DNA of 64,000 nucleotides from Antilocapra americana (GCA_007570785.1 ML664199.1:21806748-21870747), one strand, 5' to 3'. Positions 23,057 through 34,663 are shown, numbered from the stretch's first letter. Numbers and translations: made by a program. The notes: generated by a model not told the origin, from the sequence alone.

Positions 23057-23467
23057 TAGTGAACTCTCAAAATTCAACATAAAAATTATATTAGAAAATA
23101 GGATAAACAGAAGAAAAGAATATACTGATGATAAGTAAACACACAAAAAGACATTCAGCATCATAAGCCATTAAGGAAATGCAAATTAAACCACAACAAG
23201 ATATTGTTATAAACCTCAGAGTAGCTAAAACAAACAAACAAAAATAGTGATAATACCAAATGCTGGAGAGAATGTGGAGAAACCAGACCACTCACACACT
23301 GCTGTGAAGAATAAACAGTGGTGCAGTCACAGTAAAAAAATATTTCGGACTTTTCTTCAAAAATAAATAAATAAACCTGTGACTACTATGTGGCCCACAA
23401 TTACACTTCTGGAAATTTATCCCCCAAAATGTATCCCCCCAAAAATGAAAAGCTATGTTCATTCAGA

Positions 23468-23468
23468 A

Positions 23469-23530
<62 letters not shown>

Positions 23531-23540
23531 TATAGACATA
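23468..23540. repeat. AT and GA compound microsatellite
   Basis: About 12 AT units (23468-23490), about 15 GA units (23491-23521), then a short TA run. It lies inside the old L1 3'UTR region. Confidence 0.95.
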
Positions 23541-24030
23541 TTTATAGTAATAGTATTTGTAATAGCCCCAGACTGGACACACTCTTGATATCCTTCATCA
23601 AGTGAATGGTTAAATGAACTGTAATACATACATACCAAAAAATATTACTCAGCAATGGAAAAGAACAAACTATTGATACATATAGAATGACTCTCCACAG
23701 AATTATTCTGAATGAAAAAACTCAGCCCATGATTCCACATATGTAATATTTTTGAAATCACAGAATCAGAGAAATGGAAAAGATTAGTGATTTCAGGGTC
23801 CCAGGATGGTAGGGATGGCAAGTAAATGTGGGGATGGCTATAAAAGGGCAATTTGAGGGATACTTGTGTTGATGGAAACCTCTATGTCTTTATTAAATCA
23901 GTATCACTATTCTGGTTATCATATTTTACTATAGATTTGTAAGAAATTGGCCAAGTATATGTGATCTTGTTACATGATTTCTTACAGGTTCATATGAATC
24001 TATAGTCATCTCAAAATAGTTTATTTAAAA

Positions 24031-25925
24031 AGAGGAAGAGAGGGAAGCATACTAACAGAAAATAATAAAAGCAAGACAAAACAAACAACAGAGCAGAAAA
24101 GATTTCCTAAGAGACTTCAGTGTGGAAGATAGTAAACTCCTTCATCAACTGCAATCTGATTCTGATTTCTACATACAGATCATGTAGAATTTAGAAATCC
24201 CTGGCAAGCCTGAGATATTGCCTTTTAGGACCGTGCAACCTCCCCCTGTGATAGCACTCCTGGAGTTTCTCTCTGAACAGGTCAACAGTTTTTCTGGATT
24301 CAAATTTTGACATGTCCTTTTAGGACAGTGAGCAAGCTACTTGGGTTTCCTACTGTTCCAGAATCCCACTTGTAATACAGTCAGCAACATGCCCAGATCT
24401 CCTGAGAGCATGCCCTTGTCAACCTTCCAAGTTTATTGATATTTACATTTATGATACAAGTTTTTTGAGAGCCTCTTTTTCTGCTGCCTGGTGTTTGCTT
24501 TCATAGGAGAAAGGCCAGACAATTGAGAGGAAAGCAGGCAGCACTCATGCTGGATTTATTGGCACAGCACACTGAAGAGCAAGCAAACCACCAAACAGAG
24601 GATATTGATAAGGAGACTAAATTCATTTGAAATCACTAAGACTCAGTTAGGGGCATATTGTATTAAGTGAAATGCCATTACTGAAGGGCCCAGGGAAAGA
24701 CTGTATGCCAAGTCATGAGAGCTTTTCAGCTCACTGGATGGCTGCCATTGCACCCACGCACTACATTTGATGGTTTGAAAGTAGAGATAATTTCTGCATA
24801 GATCATAAAGGGACTTGAAAATAGCTCAGTCCCTAGGAGCACAGGCAAGAGCTGAATTGTCTGCGAGTGAAAGCATTCAAGAAAGAATCCCTCTGCAGTT
24901 AAAAAAAAAAAAAGAAAATAAAAAATATACCAAGTGGGTATGAATCCCCACTTTTCATAAAGGCTTTCTTTCATTGTAATGGTGGTATGTTAGCGTATTT
25001 TAAAAACTCCACACTGAGGACCATTATTCGTGTCTGATGGCTTTTCTGCAAAGCATCTTACTCTTTCTAGAGGATATGGCAGTGGAACTGAGATTTATTT
25101 AATACAGTTTAACCATTTTTAGTTAGAACATTCTCCCAGCTGAAATAAGTTCCCCACTCAGGTCATAAGAGCAGCTTAGGGTCTTTTCTTGCTGCAAGAA
25201 CGAGTTTGCTGCCTGCCAGGAATCACAGAGAAGATTCAGAAAATCTGTTTTCTTCTAAGCAGCTCCCTAGCACTTCCTAGAAGGTTGTTTGAGGTTTCCT
25301 TGCTTGATGTCTCTCACACTGCCCTTGCACTGTTAATCCTGGGGAGCAAGGACATACTGTAAACACGAGTCCATTTCAGTGATGTGTATAAATCTTGTTC
25401 AGGTTATTCAGACTAAGGCAGCCCCTTATCTAACAAGCACCAGAGCAGACTTTTGAAAACACTTTTCACCTGTGACAGTAACAGCCCAGTTTTGTCGTCG
25501 CCAACAATGGAATAAATGCAATATCTCATGTCAGCTAACTCCATGTCTTATTTATGCTGAATTCTTCTGGGTTCAGCACTTTAAGACTGATTTTGCATTA
25601 GTATTTTATTCCAGGACAGACTCCCAGAATAGCATTTCCCTGAAAAGAAAGGAGAGAATTTTCTTTTAAGTAAAATTGAATAATGAACAAAGTAGACAGA
25701 TTTGTCTCTGCTGTGCTATTTTACCTTAACTATACTGTATGTTAATCTGGAGAAATCATGCTTCGAAACTACCATAATAAGTATATTGAAAACTACCAGA
25801 ATTATGCCAAAACAGTACGAGATGATTTACGTGGTCAGCAAACAAGACTAATTGCTGGTTGTAGAAAAATCAAGGGTTATTCACTGCCCACTGAGTGTTT
25901 CTGCCTAAAAATAAGCTTCTTTACA
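24031..25925. other. repeat-poor DNA, no gene identified
   Basis: About 1.9 kb in which I recognise no repeat. 24899-24930 is an A-rich run. The frame at 24726-24974 (-) is Phe-rich because of that A run. 25372-25600 has balanced composition and could be conserved non-coding DNA, but I cannot test that here. Confidence 0.4.
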
Positions 25926-26466
25926 AGTTCAGTTCAGTTCAGTCGCTCAGTCGTGTCTGACTATTTGTGACCTTATGAACTGCCGCACGCCAGGCCTCCT
26001 TGTCCATCAGCAAGTCCCAGAGTCCACCCAAACCCATGTCTATTGAGTCGGTGATGCCATCCAGCCATCTCATCCTCTGTCGTCCCCTTCTCCTCCTGCC
26101 CTCACTTCTTTTTCAGTTTCAGAGTCTTTTCAGATGAGTCAGCTCTTCACATAAGGTGGCCAAAGTATTGGAGTTTCAGCTGCAACATCAGTCCTTCCAG
26201 TGAATACCCAGAACTGATCTCCTTTAGGATGAGCTGGTTGGATCTCCTTGCAGCCCCAAGGGATTCTCAAGAGTCTTCTCCAACACCACAGTTCAAAAGT
26301 ATTAATTCTTCGGCACTCAACTTTCTTTATAGTCCAACTCTCACATCCATACATGACCCCTGGAAAAACCATAACCTTGACTAGACAAACCTTTGTTGAC
26401 AAAGTAATGTCTCTGCTTTTTAATATGCTGTCTAGGTTGGTCGTAACTTTCCTTCCAAGGAGTAAG
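25926..26466 (-). mobile_element. BovB LINE 3' end
   Basis: Starts at the tip (AGTTCAGTTCAGTTCAGTCG) and runs back to TTCCTTCCAAGGAGTAAGTA. Frame pieces on the minus strand read KVCLVKVMVFPGVMYGCESW and ELWCWRRLLRIPW, the C-terminal part of the BovB ORF, followed by frame shifts. No TSD found. Confidence 0.93.
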
Positions 26467-26829
26467 TATGTGCATGCTAATGTAGGGTCCTAATAGAATT
26501 ACAGAGACATTTCCTTCTCTGTGGCCACAAATGCACATGGCTAGTCTTTTGGCAACAGGATCATATTTTTTTCCTTGATACCTCTGAAGAACCAAAAAGA
26601 ACTTTATTCTACTGAACTACCTATTTCAAAATAGATTACAATTTGCAAATGTTTGTAAAACTATCAGAGACCTGTTTTGCAAGTAGGTGTTTCAGTATAT
26701 CAAATGAATAGCAAACGTATCAATTTCAAAGTACCTAAGTACACATTCATTAATTGTGAAACTTTATTTTGAGGAAGATGGGAAAGTTTTGGGAAAAGAG
26801 AGAAAAGCTTGGAATGACTTGTACTTACC

Positions 26830-27437
26830 CCTCTGCTTTATGCTCTACATAACATCTAAGTGATCTTTTCATCATTGAGATCTGATCATATTGCTCTCTT
26901 GGCAGAACTCTTCAACTGCTGCCCACTTTCTTCAGGATTAAAGCTAATCTCCTTTGAGTAGTAACCTTGTATACCCATTAGGGTCTGATTTCTGTCTAAT
27001 TCTGCCTGTTAGGGTCTGATTTCTGTTTAACTCTGTCTCTTTCCTAGATGTTTCCCTCAATGATCCAGCAACACTGAACTATCAGTCTAGAAGTGTCATG
27101 TCTTCTTTGGCCTTTGCGTTTTTGCGTCTGTCTAGGAGGCCTTCCCATTACTCAGTGGGAAAATTCTTTATTCTCTTAAGTCTGAGTGTATATGTGGTCC
27201 CACTCTGGAAGCCTACCCTAGTGTCACCAGCAGGCTTTCCTTCATCTATGATGTAACCTTACTGCATTTGTGCATGTAAATATTATGTCATTACAAATAC
27301 TGGTTTACCAACTAGAATATAAACTTCTTGAGGGAAGGAAACATGTATTTTCATCTTGTTTCTCTGGCACTTAGTACAATGTCTGGTATGTGCAAGTTCT
27401 CAAAAAAATGTTTTAAATGTGTGAATGAATAAATTAA
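26830..27437 (+). repeat. L2 LINE 3' end
   Basis: The order of blocks is L2-like: CTCTTCAACTGCTGCCCAC, AGGATTAAAGCTAATCTCC, CACTCTGGAAGCCTACCC, then TAAACTTCTTGAGGGAAGG, GGCACTTAGTACAATGTCTG and GAATGAATA. A 33-bp tandem repeat (TTAGGGTCTGATTTCTGT) lies near 26977-27035. The tail is the target of the next L1 insertion. Confidence 0.75.
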
Positions 27438-27479
27438 TCAATTAATGACAGAAGCTGTAGAGAATAAATTTATAGTTTT
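27376..27479 (+). repeat. left copy of a 104-bp target-site duplication
   Basis: From ACAATGTCTGGTATGTGCAA to TTTATAGTTTT. It matches 31135-31238 at about 100 of 104 positions without a gap. It contains the end of the L2 tail and the flank beyond, so it is genomic target sequence and not part of the L1 between the copies. Confidence 0.93.
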
Positions 27480-27600
27480 TTTTCAATGCCATTCTCCCAT
27501 ATCATCCCACCCTTGCCCTCTTCCACAGAGTCCACGTGTCTGTTCTATACATCTGTGTTTCTTTTGCTGTCTCGCATGTAGGGTTCTCATTACCATCTTT

Positions 27601-30600
27601 CTAAATTCCATATATATGCATTAGTATACTGTATTGCTGTTTTTCCTTCTGGCTTACTTCACTCTGGATAATAGGCTCCAGTTCCGTCCACCTGAGTAGA
27701 ACTGATTCAAATGAATTTTTTTTTTTTAATGCTGAGTAATATTCCGTTGTGTATATGTACCACAGCTTTCTTATCCATCTGTCAGTTGATGGGCATCTAG
27801 GTTGCTTCCATGTCCTGGCTATTGTAAACAATGCAGCGATGAACATTGGGGTACACCTGGCTCTTTCAATTCTGGTTTCCTTGGTGCGTATGCCCAGCAG
27901 TGGGATTGCTGGGTCATATGGAAGTTCTATTTTCAGATTTTTAAGGAATCTCCACACTGTTCTCCATAGTGGCTGTACTAGTTTGCATTCCCAGCAACAG
28001 TGTAAGAGGGTTCCCTTTTCTCCACATCCTCTCCAACATTTATTGCTTGTAGACTTTTGGATGGCAGCCATTCTGACAGGTAAAGTGGTACCTCATTGTG
28101 GTTTTGATTTGCATTTCTCTGATAATGAGTGATGTTGAGCATCTTTTCATGTGTTTGTTAGCCATTTTTATGTCTTCTTTGGAGAAATGTCTGTTAAGGT
28201 TTTTGGCCCACTTTTTGATTGGGGGTCGTTTATTTTTCTAGCATGGAGCTGCAGGAGTTGCTTGTATATTTTTGAGATTAATTGTTTGTCCGTTGCTTCA
28301 TTGGCTATTATTTTCTCCCATTCTGAAGGCTGCCTTTTCACCTTGCTTATAGTTTCCTTTGTTGTGCAGAAGCTTTTAATTTTAATTAGGTCCCATTTGT
28401 TTATTCATGCTTTTATTTCCAATATTCTGGGAGGTGGGTCATAGAGGATGCTGCTTTGGTTTATGTCAGAGAGTGTTTTGCCTATGTTATCCTCTAGGAA
28501 TTTTTTTTTTTTTCTTAACAAACCATCTTTTATTAACACTATTATTCAAATAGGAGTTTTATAGTTTCTGGTCTTATGATTAGATCTTTGATCCATTTTG
28601 AGTTTATTTTTGTGTATGGTGTTAGAAAGTGTTCTAGTTTCATTCTTTTACAAGTGGCTGTCCAGTTTTCCCAGCACCACTTGTTAAAGAGGTTGTCTTT
28701 TCTCCATTGTATATTCTTGCCTCCTTTGTCAAAGATAAGGTGTCCTTAGATGTGTGGATTTATCTCTGGGCTTTCTATTTTGTTCCATTGATCTATATTT
28801 CTGTCTTTGTGCCAGTACCATACTGTCTTGATGACTGTGACTTTGTAGTACAGCCTAAAGTCAGGTAGGTTGATTCCTCCAGTTCCATTCTTCTTTCTCA
28901 AGATTGCTTTGGCTATAGGAGTTTTTTTGTATTTCCATACAAATTGTGAAATTATTTGTTCTAATTCTTTGAAAAAGACCTCTGGTAGCTTGATGGGAAT
29001 TGCATTGAATCTATAGATTGCTCTGGGTAGTATACTCATTTTCACTATATTGATTCTTCCAATCCATGAACACGGCACATTTCTCCATCTGTTTGTGTCC
29101 TCTTTGATTTCTTTCATCAGTGTTTTATAGTTTTCTATATATATATGTCTTTTGTTTCTTTAGGTAGAAATACACATAACTATTTTATTCTTTTTGTTTC
29201 AATATTGTATGGAATTGTTTCCTTAATTTCTCTTTCTGTTTTCTCATTGTTAGTGTATAGGAATGCCAGGGATTTCTGTGTGTTGATTTTGTATCCTGAA
29301 ACTTTGCTATATTCACTGATTAGCTCTAGTAATTTTCTCGTAGAGTCTTTAGGGTTTTCTATGTAGAGGATCATGTCATCTGCAAACAGAGAGAGTTTTA
29401 CTTCTTTTCCAGTCTGGATCCCTTTAATTTCTTTATCTGCTCTGATTGCTGTGGCCAAGACTTCCAAAACTATGTTGAATAGTAGTGGTGAGAGTGGGCA
29501 CCCTTGTCTTGTTCCTGACTTCAGGGGAAATGCTTTGTTTTTCACCATTGAGGATAATGTTTGCTGTGGGTTTGTCATATATAGCTTTTATTATGTTGAG
29601 GTATGTTCCTTCTATTCCTGCTTTTTGGAGGGTTTTTATCATAAATGGATGTTGAATTTTGTCAAAGGCTTTCTCTGCATCTATTGAGATAATCATGTGG
29701 TTTTTATTTTTCAATTTGTTAATGTGGTGTATTACATTGATTAATTTGCAAATATTGAAGAATCCTTGCATCCCTGGGATAAAGCCTACTTGATCATTTT
29801 GTATGATCTTTTTAATGTGTTGTTGGATTCTATTTGCTAGAATTTTGTTAAGGATTTTTGCATCTATGTTCATCAGTGATATTGGCCTGTAGTTTTCTTT
29901 TTTTGTGGCATCTTTGTCAGGTTTTGGAATTAGGGTGATGGTGGCTTCGTAGAATGAGTTTGGAAGTTTACCTTCCTCTGCAATTTTCTGGAAGAGTTTG
30001 AATAGAATAGGTGTTAGCTCTTCTCTAAATTTTTGGTAGAATTCAGCTGTGAAGCCATCTGGTCCTGGGCTTTTGTTTGTTGGAAGATTTCTGATTACAG
30101 TTTCAATTTCTGTGCTTGTGATGGGTCTGTTAAGATTATCTATCTCCTCCTGGTTTAGTCTTGGAAAGTTGTACTTTTCTAGGAATTTGTCCATTTCTTC
30201 CAAGTTGTCCAATTTATTTGCATATAGTTGCTGATAATAGTCTCTTATGATCCTTTGTATTTCTGTGTTTTCTGTTGTGATCTCTCCATTTTCATTTCTA
30301 ATTCTGTTGATTTGGTTCTTCTCCCTTTGTTTCTTGATGAGTCTGGCTAATGGTTTGTCAATTTTATTTATCTTCTCAAAGAACCAGCTTTTGGCTTGGT
30401 TGATTTTTGCTATGGTCTCTTTTGTTTCCTTTGCATTTATTTCTGCCCTGATCTTTAAGATTTCTTTCCTTCTACTAGACCTGGGCTTCTGCATTTCTTC
30501 CATTTCTAGTTGCTTTAGGTGTAAAGTTAGGTTATTTATTTGACTTTTTTCTTGTTTCCTGAGGTGAGCTTGTATTGCTATGAACTTTCCCCTTAGCACT

Positions 30601-31134
30601 GCTTTTACTATGTCCCATAGGTTTTGGGTTGTTGTGTTTTCATTTTCATTCATTTCTATGCATATTTTGATTTCTTTTTTGATTTCTTCTGTGATTTGTT
30701 GGTTATTCAGCAGTGTGTTGTTGAGCCTCCATGTGTTGGAATTTGTAAATGGTTTTCTCCTGTAATTGATATCTAATCTCACTGCATTGTGGTCAGAAAA
30801 GATGCTTGGAATGATTTCAATATTTTTGAATTTACCAAGGCTAGATTTATGGCCCAGGATGTGATCTATTCTGGAGATGGTCCCTTGTGAGCTTGAGAAA
30901 AAGGTGAAATTCATTGTTTTGGGGTGAAATGTCCTATAGATATCAATTAGGTCTAACTGGTCTAGTGTATCATTTAAAGTTTGAGTTTCCTTGTTAATTT
31001 TCTGTTTAGTTGATCTATCCATTGGTGTGAGTGGAGTATTAAAGTCTCCCACTATTATTGTGTTATTGTTAATTTCCCCTTTCATACTTGTTAGCATTTG
31101 CCTTACATATTGTGCTCCTATGTTGGGTGCATAT
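27601..31134 (-). pseudogene. L1 ORF2 relic (endonuclease and reverse transcriptase)
   Basis: Pieces in order on the minus strand: 31134-29540 carries the end of the endonuclease ([23 protein letters not shown]) and the RT to motif A ([13 protein letters not shown]). A 2-base loss near 29538 shifts the frame; 29578-29180 continues with [14 protein letters not shown] (motif B) and [12 protein letters not shown] (catalytic motif C). A TAC-to-TAG change ends it after ETKRIK. 29117-28746 reads [15 protein letters not shown] and ends at a TAT-to-TAA change after NPHI. A 56-bp insertion breaks the frame at 28500. 28071-27601 holds the C-terminal Cys motif ([18 protein letters not shown]) and the normal HIYGI end. 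It cannot encode a whole enzyme. Confidence 0.92.
28500..28550 (-). mobile_element. 51-bp poly(A)-tailed retro-insert inside L1
   Basis: Compared with the other L1 copy (46710-46735), 56 bases are added. In the minus sense they read TTTGAATAATAGTG, then TTAATAAAAGATGGTTTGTT, AAG and 13 A residues plus T. An AATAAA signal about 15 bases before the A run is the layout of an mRNA 3' end. The 5-mer TAGGA (28495-28499 and 28551-28555) is duplicated. Best read as an extremely 5'-truncated retrocopy of some transcript; the source is unknown. Confidence 0.72.
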
Positions 31135-31238
31135 ACAATGTCTGGTATATGCAAGTTCTCAAAAAACTTTTTTAAATGTGTTAATGAATAAATTAATCAA
31201 TTAATGACAGAAGCTGTAGAGAATAAATTTATAGTTTT
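31135..31238 (+). repeat. right copy of the 104-bp target-site duplication
   Basis: From ACAATGTCTGGTATATGCAA to TTTATAGTTTT, followed by AAAC. The plus strand reads TTTT/AAAC at 31238/31239, a canonical L1 endonuclease nick (TTTT/AA) for an insertion whose sense strand is minus. The four mismatches to the left copy date from after the insertion. Confidence 0.93.
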
Positions 31239-31940
31239 AAACATAAAGCAGCGAAATAGAAATGGAGATGAAGAGAAAAGAAGGCAAATGTCTAATATCC
31301 TCATTTAGTACTTTGCAGTGTAGTTTAGGGAGGCTTAAAGCCCATTCCCAGAGCTGCTGGTATGATACTCTTCCTCAACACCATGACTCATGCATAAATT
31401 TTCTCAGAGGTACAGTGGCATCATCATTGTCCTCTTCCTCCTCATCATCATGAATACATCACAACATTACACTCTTCTTTCATTCAGATTCTGCCCACTC
31501 ACTAAGACAAAGTAAAGGAAACATTTACACAAGTTCATGGCTCAAAGAAAATCATTTTCCCCCAGTTTACAAGGAGAATCAGCTTGTAGAAGCAAAATAA
31601 ATGAGTCTTTTGGCAGAGCCAAAGAAATCTGCACGTCCATATACACACTTTTGTCAGCCTTTAAAATAAACAAAGTACTATTTCAACATGATGGCTTAAT
31701 GTTTGAGTTCCTTGGGCTACATCCTGTGAAGGGAATTGTGTCTGACCTAGGCAGTGTAATCTACAGCAAAACGATCGGAAGCCATTAGTGCTTCCTAATG
31801 CCCTTTTGGCATGCTCATAGTCAGATTATTCATGGTCTTCATTTTGAAAGAGGGTTTATTTAAATATTTGCTTAATGGCTGTACCCGAAGACATAGTTTT
31901 CACACCTACCTCACAGTAATGTTGGTAGAAAAGAATGAAT
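31239..31940. other. anonymous DNA
   Basis: No gene or repeat recognised. A short CATCATCATTGTCCTCTTCC-type run lies at 31418-31450. The 83-codon frame at 31537-31788 is not recognised. Confidence 0.4.
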
Positions 31941-32114
31941 TAGTCGCTCAGTCATGTTTGACTCTCTGCAACCCCAAAGACTGTAGCCTGCCAGGCATAT
32001 CTGTCCATGAATTCTCCAGGCAAGAATAGTGGAATGGGTTGCCATTTCCTACTCAAACGGATCTTCCTGACCCAAGGATCAAACCCGGATCTCCTGCTTG
32101 CAGGGAGATTCTTT
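31941..32114 (-). mobile_element. Bov-tA SINE, 5'-truncated
   Basis: On the plus strand it begins TAGTCGCTCAGTCATGTTTG and ends GCAGGGAGATTCTTTA, lacking the first about 25 bases of the tRNA-like head. No secure TSD. Confidence 0.88.
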
Positions 32115-32280
32115 AGAAATGTAAAAATGAAAATTGATACAGGGTTTGATTTCTTTCTTAGAACAATTTGTGTTAAAATTTTCAATGTTGAAGATAATGA
32201 CTGAGCAAAATTATATTAAGAGTTGGAGTGTCCGGAGAGTAAAGCATGCTGGATATGCAGATTTTCTGTTGTTGTGTTTC

Positions 32281-32357
32281 CAGTCAGTTCAGTCACTCAG
32301 TCATGTCCCACTCTTTGCAACCCCATGGACTGCAGAATGCCAGGCTTCCCTGTCCTC
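32281..32357 (-). mobile_element. 77-bp BovB 3' tip insertion
   Basis: Only the last bases of BovB (reverse of CAGTTCAGTCACTCAGTCAT to CCAGGCTTCCCTGTCC), flanked by a 9-bp TSD, TTGTGTTTC, at 32272-32280 and 32358-32366. It is a real insertion with extreme 5' truncation. Confidence 0.85.
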
Positions 32358-32374
32358 TTGTGTTTCTGAGAGAT

Positions 32375-32525
32375 CAGTGATTAGCAGAGCAGACCTGGGA
32401 ATTAATTGCTTAGGTTCAAAAATGGGCTCTGCCACTTCTTTTCTGTGTGAGCTTGGAAACTATTAACTTCTCTGTAACTTCAGAGTCTTCATTGAAAAAC
32501 TAAAATAATGAGCATTCATCTTCAT
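32375..32525 (+). repeat. MIR SINE
   Basis: MIR order on the plus strand: AGCAGAGCAGACCTGGGAAT, GGGCTCTGCCACTTCTTTTC, TGTGTGAGCTTGGAAACTAT, TTAACTTCTCTGTAACTTCA. Confidence 0.82.
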
Positions 32526-32853
32526 TGTGACATCTGTCATATTACAGCCTGAAACAAAAAAACAAAACCATGTGCCTCTATATGTAGTTATAAACTATCC
32601 TCCTATATTTTGAATTATGAGGAAGAAATAAAAGTTCTACACTCAGAAAACCATGATGACATTTCATCAGTGAATTTGATAAAGTCATAAAATGAAGTTA
32701 TTAATTTGTAATTCTGTAATTACAAAGTTAATATACGGACATCTGTTTCATTTCTACACACTAACAATAATCTATCAGAAATAGAACTTAAGGAGACAAT
32801 CCAATTTACCATTGCATTAAGAAGAATAAAATACCTAGGGATAAACCTACCTA

Positions 32854-32993
32854 TTGGAGAAGGAAATGGCAACCCACTCCAGTGTTCTTGCCTGGAGAAT
32901 CCCAGGTACAAGGGAGCCTGGTGGGCTGCCGTCTGTGGGGTCGCGCAGAGTCAGACATGACTGAAGCGACTTAGCAGCAGCAGCAGCAGCAGC
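32854..32993 (+). mobile_element. Bov-A monomer SINE
   Basis: A single Bov-A unit (second half of Bov-A2): TTGGAGAAGGAAATGGCAAC, GGGAGCCTGGTGGGCTGCCG and an AGC-repeat tail of six units. A perfect 11-bp TSD, AAACCTACCTA, lies at 32843-32853 and 32994-33004. Confidence 0.96.
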
Positions 32994-34663
32994 AAACCTA
33001 CCTAAGGAAGTAAAAGATCTATATTTATTAATAGAAAGTATAAGACACTATTGAAAGAAATTGAAGATGACCAAAAAGATGGAAAGATATATTGTGTACA
33101 TGGAATGGAAGAATTAATATTGTTAACATGACCATACAACCCAAGGCAATCTACAAAGTCAGTGTAATTTCCTATAAAAATACAAAGGGATTTTTCACAA
33201 AACAAGAAAAAATAATTTTAAAATTTGTATGGAAACACAGAAGACCCCAAATAGCTAAAGCAATCTTGAGAAAGAACAGAGGTGGAGGAATCATGCTTCC
33301 TGACTTTACGACTATAATACAAAACTACAGAAATACAGTAATCAAGAGTATGGTACTGGTACAGAATGTAGATTAATAGAACAGGATTGAGAATCTCAAA
33401 ATAAATCCATGCACTTATAGTCAATTAATCTATGATAAAGAAGGCAAGAGTACACAATGAAGAGAAGACAGTCTATTCGATAAGGAATAGGAAATCTGGA
33501 CGGCTGCATGTAAGACAATGAAATTAGAACATTTTATCACACCATATACAAAAGTAAATCCAAAATGGATTAAAGGTCAAAATATAAGACTGGAAACCAT
33601 AACATTCTTAAAACAGATACTGACTTAAATTGTACAGATATTTATTTTTGGGTCTATCTCCTAAAGCAAAGAAAATCAAAAAGAAACACAAAAATAAACA
33701 AATTTAAAAGCTTTTGCACAGTAAAGGAAACATTCAAACAAAAAGACAACCTACTAAATGGGAGGAAATATGTGCAAATGATACAATCACTAAGGGATTA
33801 ATATCCAGAATGCATAAATAGCTAATACAACTAAACATAAAAAAGAAAAAAAAAACTAATTGAAAATTGGCAGATGAACTGACTGGACATTTTTACAAAG
33901 AGAAAATACAGATGGCCAACAGGCACATGGCAAGATGTTCAGCATCAATAATTATCAGGAAAATGCAAATCAAAACCACAATGAGGTATCACTTCAAACC
34001 TGTAGAATGGCTTTCATTGAAAAGAACACAATTAATAAATGTTGGTGAGGTTGTGGAGAAAAGAGAACCCTTTTCTACTATTGGAGGGGATAGAATATCT
34101 ACTATGGAACACAGTATGAAAGTTTCTCAAAAAAATAAAAATAGAACTACCATATGACTCAGCAGTTCCACTCATATATCTAAAAAAACACTAATTCACA
34201 CAGATACATGCATTCCAATGTTCTTAGAAGCATTATTTACAATTTTCAAGATATGGAAGTAACCTTAGGGTCCATCAACAGATGAATGAAGAAGATGTGG
34301 CATGCATACATACAATGAAATATTACTCAGTCATCAATTTTTTTTTTTACATTTGCGACAATATGGATGAACTTGGAGGGTGTTATGCTAAGTGAAATGT
34401 CAGACACAGGATGATAAATACTGGATGATAGATATCACATTCTAAAAAGTAAAACTAGTGAATATAACAAAAGAAACAGACTCATTGATGTAGAGAACAA
34501 CCTAGGGGTTACCAGTGGGGAGAGAGAAGGGGGAAGGGGCATCATAAGGGTAGGAGGTTAAGATGTACAAACTACCAGGTATATAATATAGATAAGATAC
34601 AAGCATATGTTGTACAACACAGGGAATATAGGTAGCATTTTGTAGTAACTATTAATGAGACTT

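Larger units (their letters stand above)
22540..24030 (+). mobile_element. old L1 ORF2 3' part and 3'UTR
   Basis: Plus-strand L1M in recognisable order: ACAAGGAGAAAATTTTTGCA and AAAGACTAATATCTAGAATA before the interruption, then AAGGAAATGCAAATTAAACC, GCTGGAGAGAATGTGGAGAA, TATTACTCAGCAATGGAAAA and the 3'UTR. The coding frame is destroyed. A young L1 fragment (22731-23056) and a microsatellite (23468-23540) interrupt it. Confidence 0.82.
27480..31134 (-). mobile_element. L1 (L1_BT-type), 5'-truncated, 3.65 kb
   Basis: A minus-strand L1 covering ORF2 from inside the endonuclease domain to the early 3'UTR. The 5' truncation lies just upstream of [14 protein letters not shown] (31134). The 3' end stops at GAATGGCATTGAAA, where other copies, for example at 5003, continue CATGTAAATT for another 230 bases to their own A tail. 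Only eight A residues join it to the flank, four of which belong to the duplicated target. Flanked by the 104-bp repeats. Confidence 0.95.

Noticed and set aside
22416..23540. Short repeat clusters considered as a CRISPR array or telomere-like DNA
   Set aside because: They are simple TG, AT and GA microsatellites without spacers or TTAGGG units, in a vertebrate genome.
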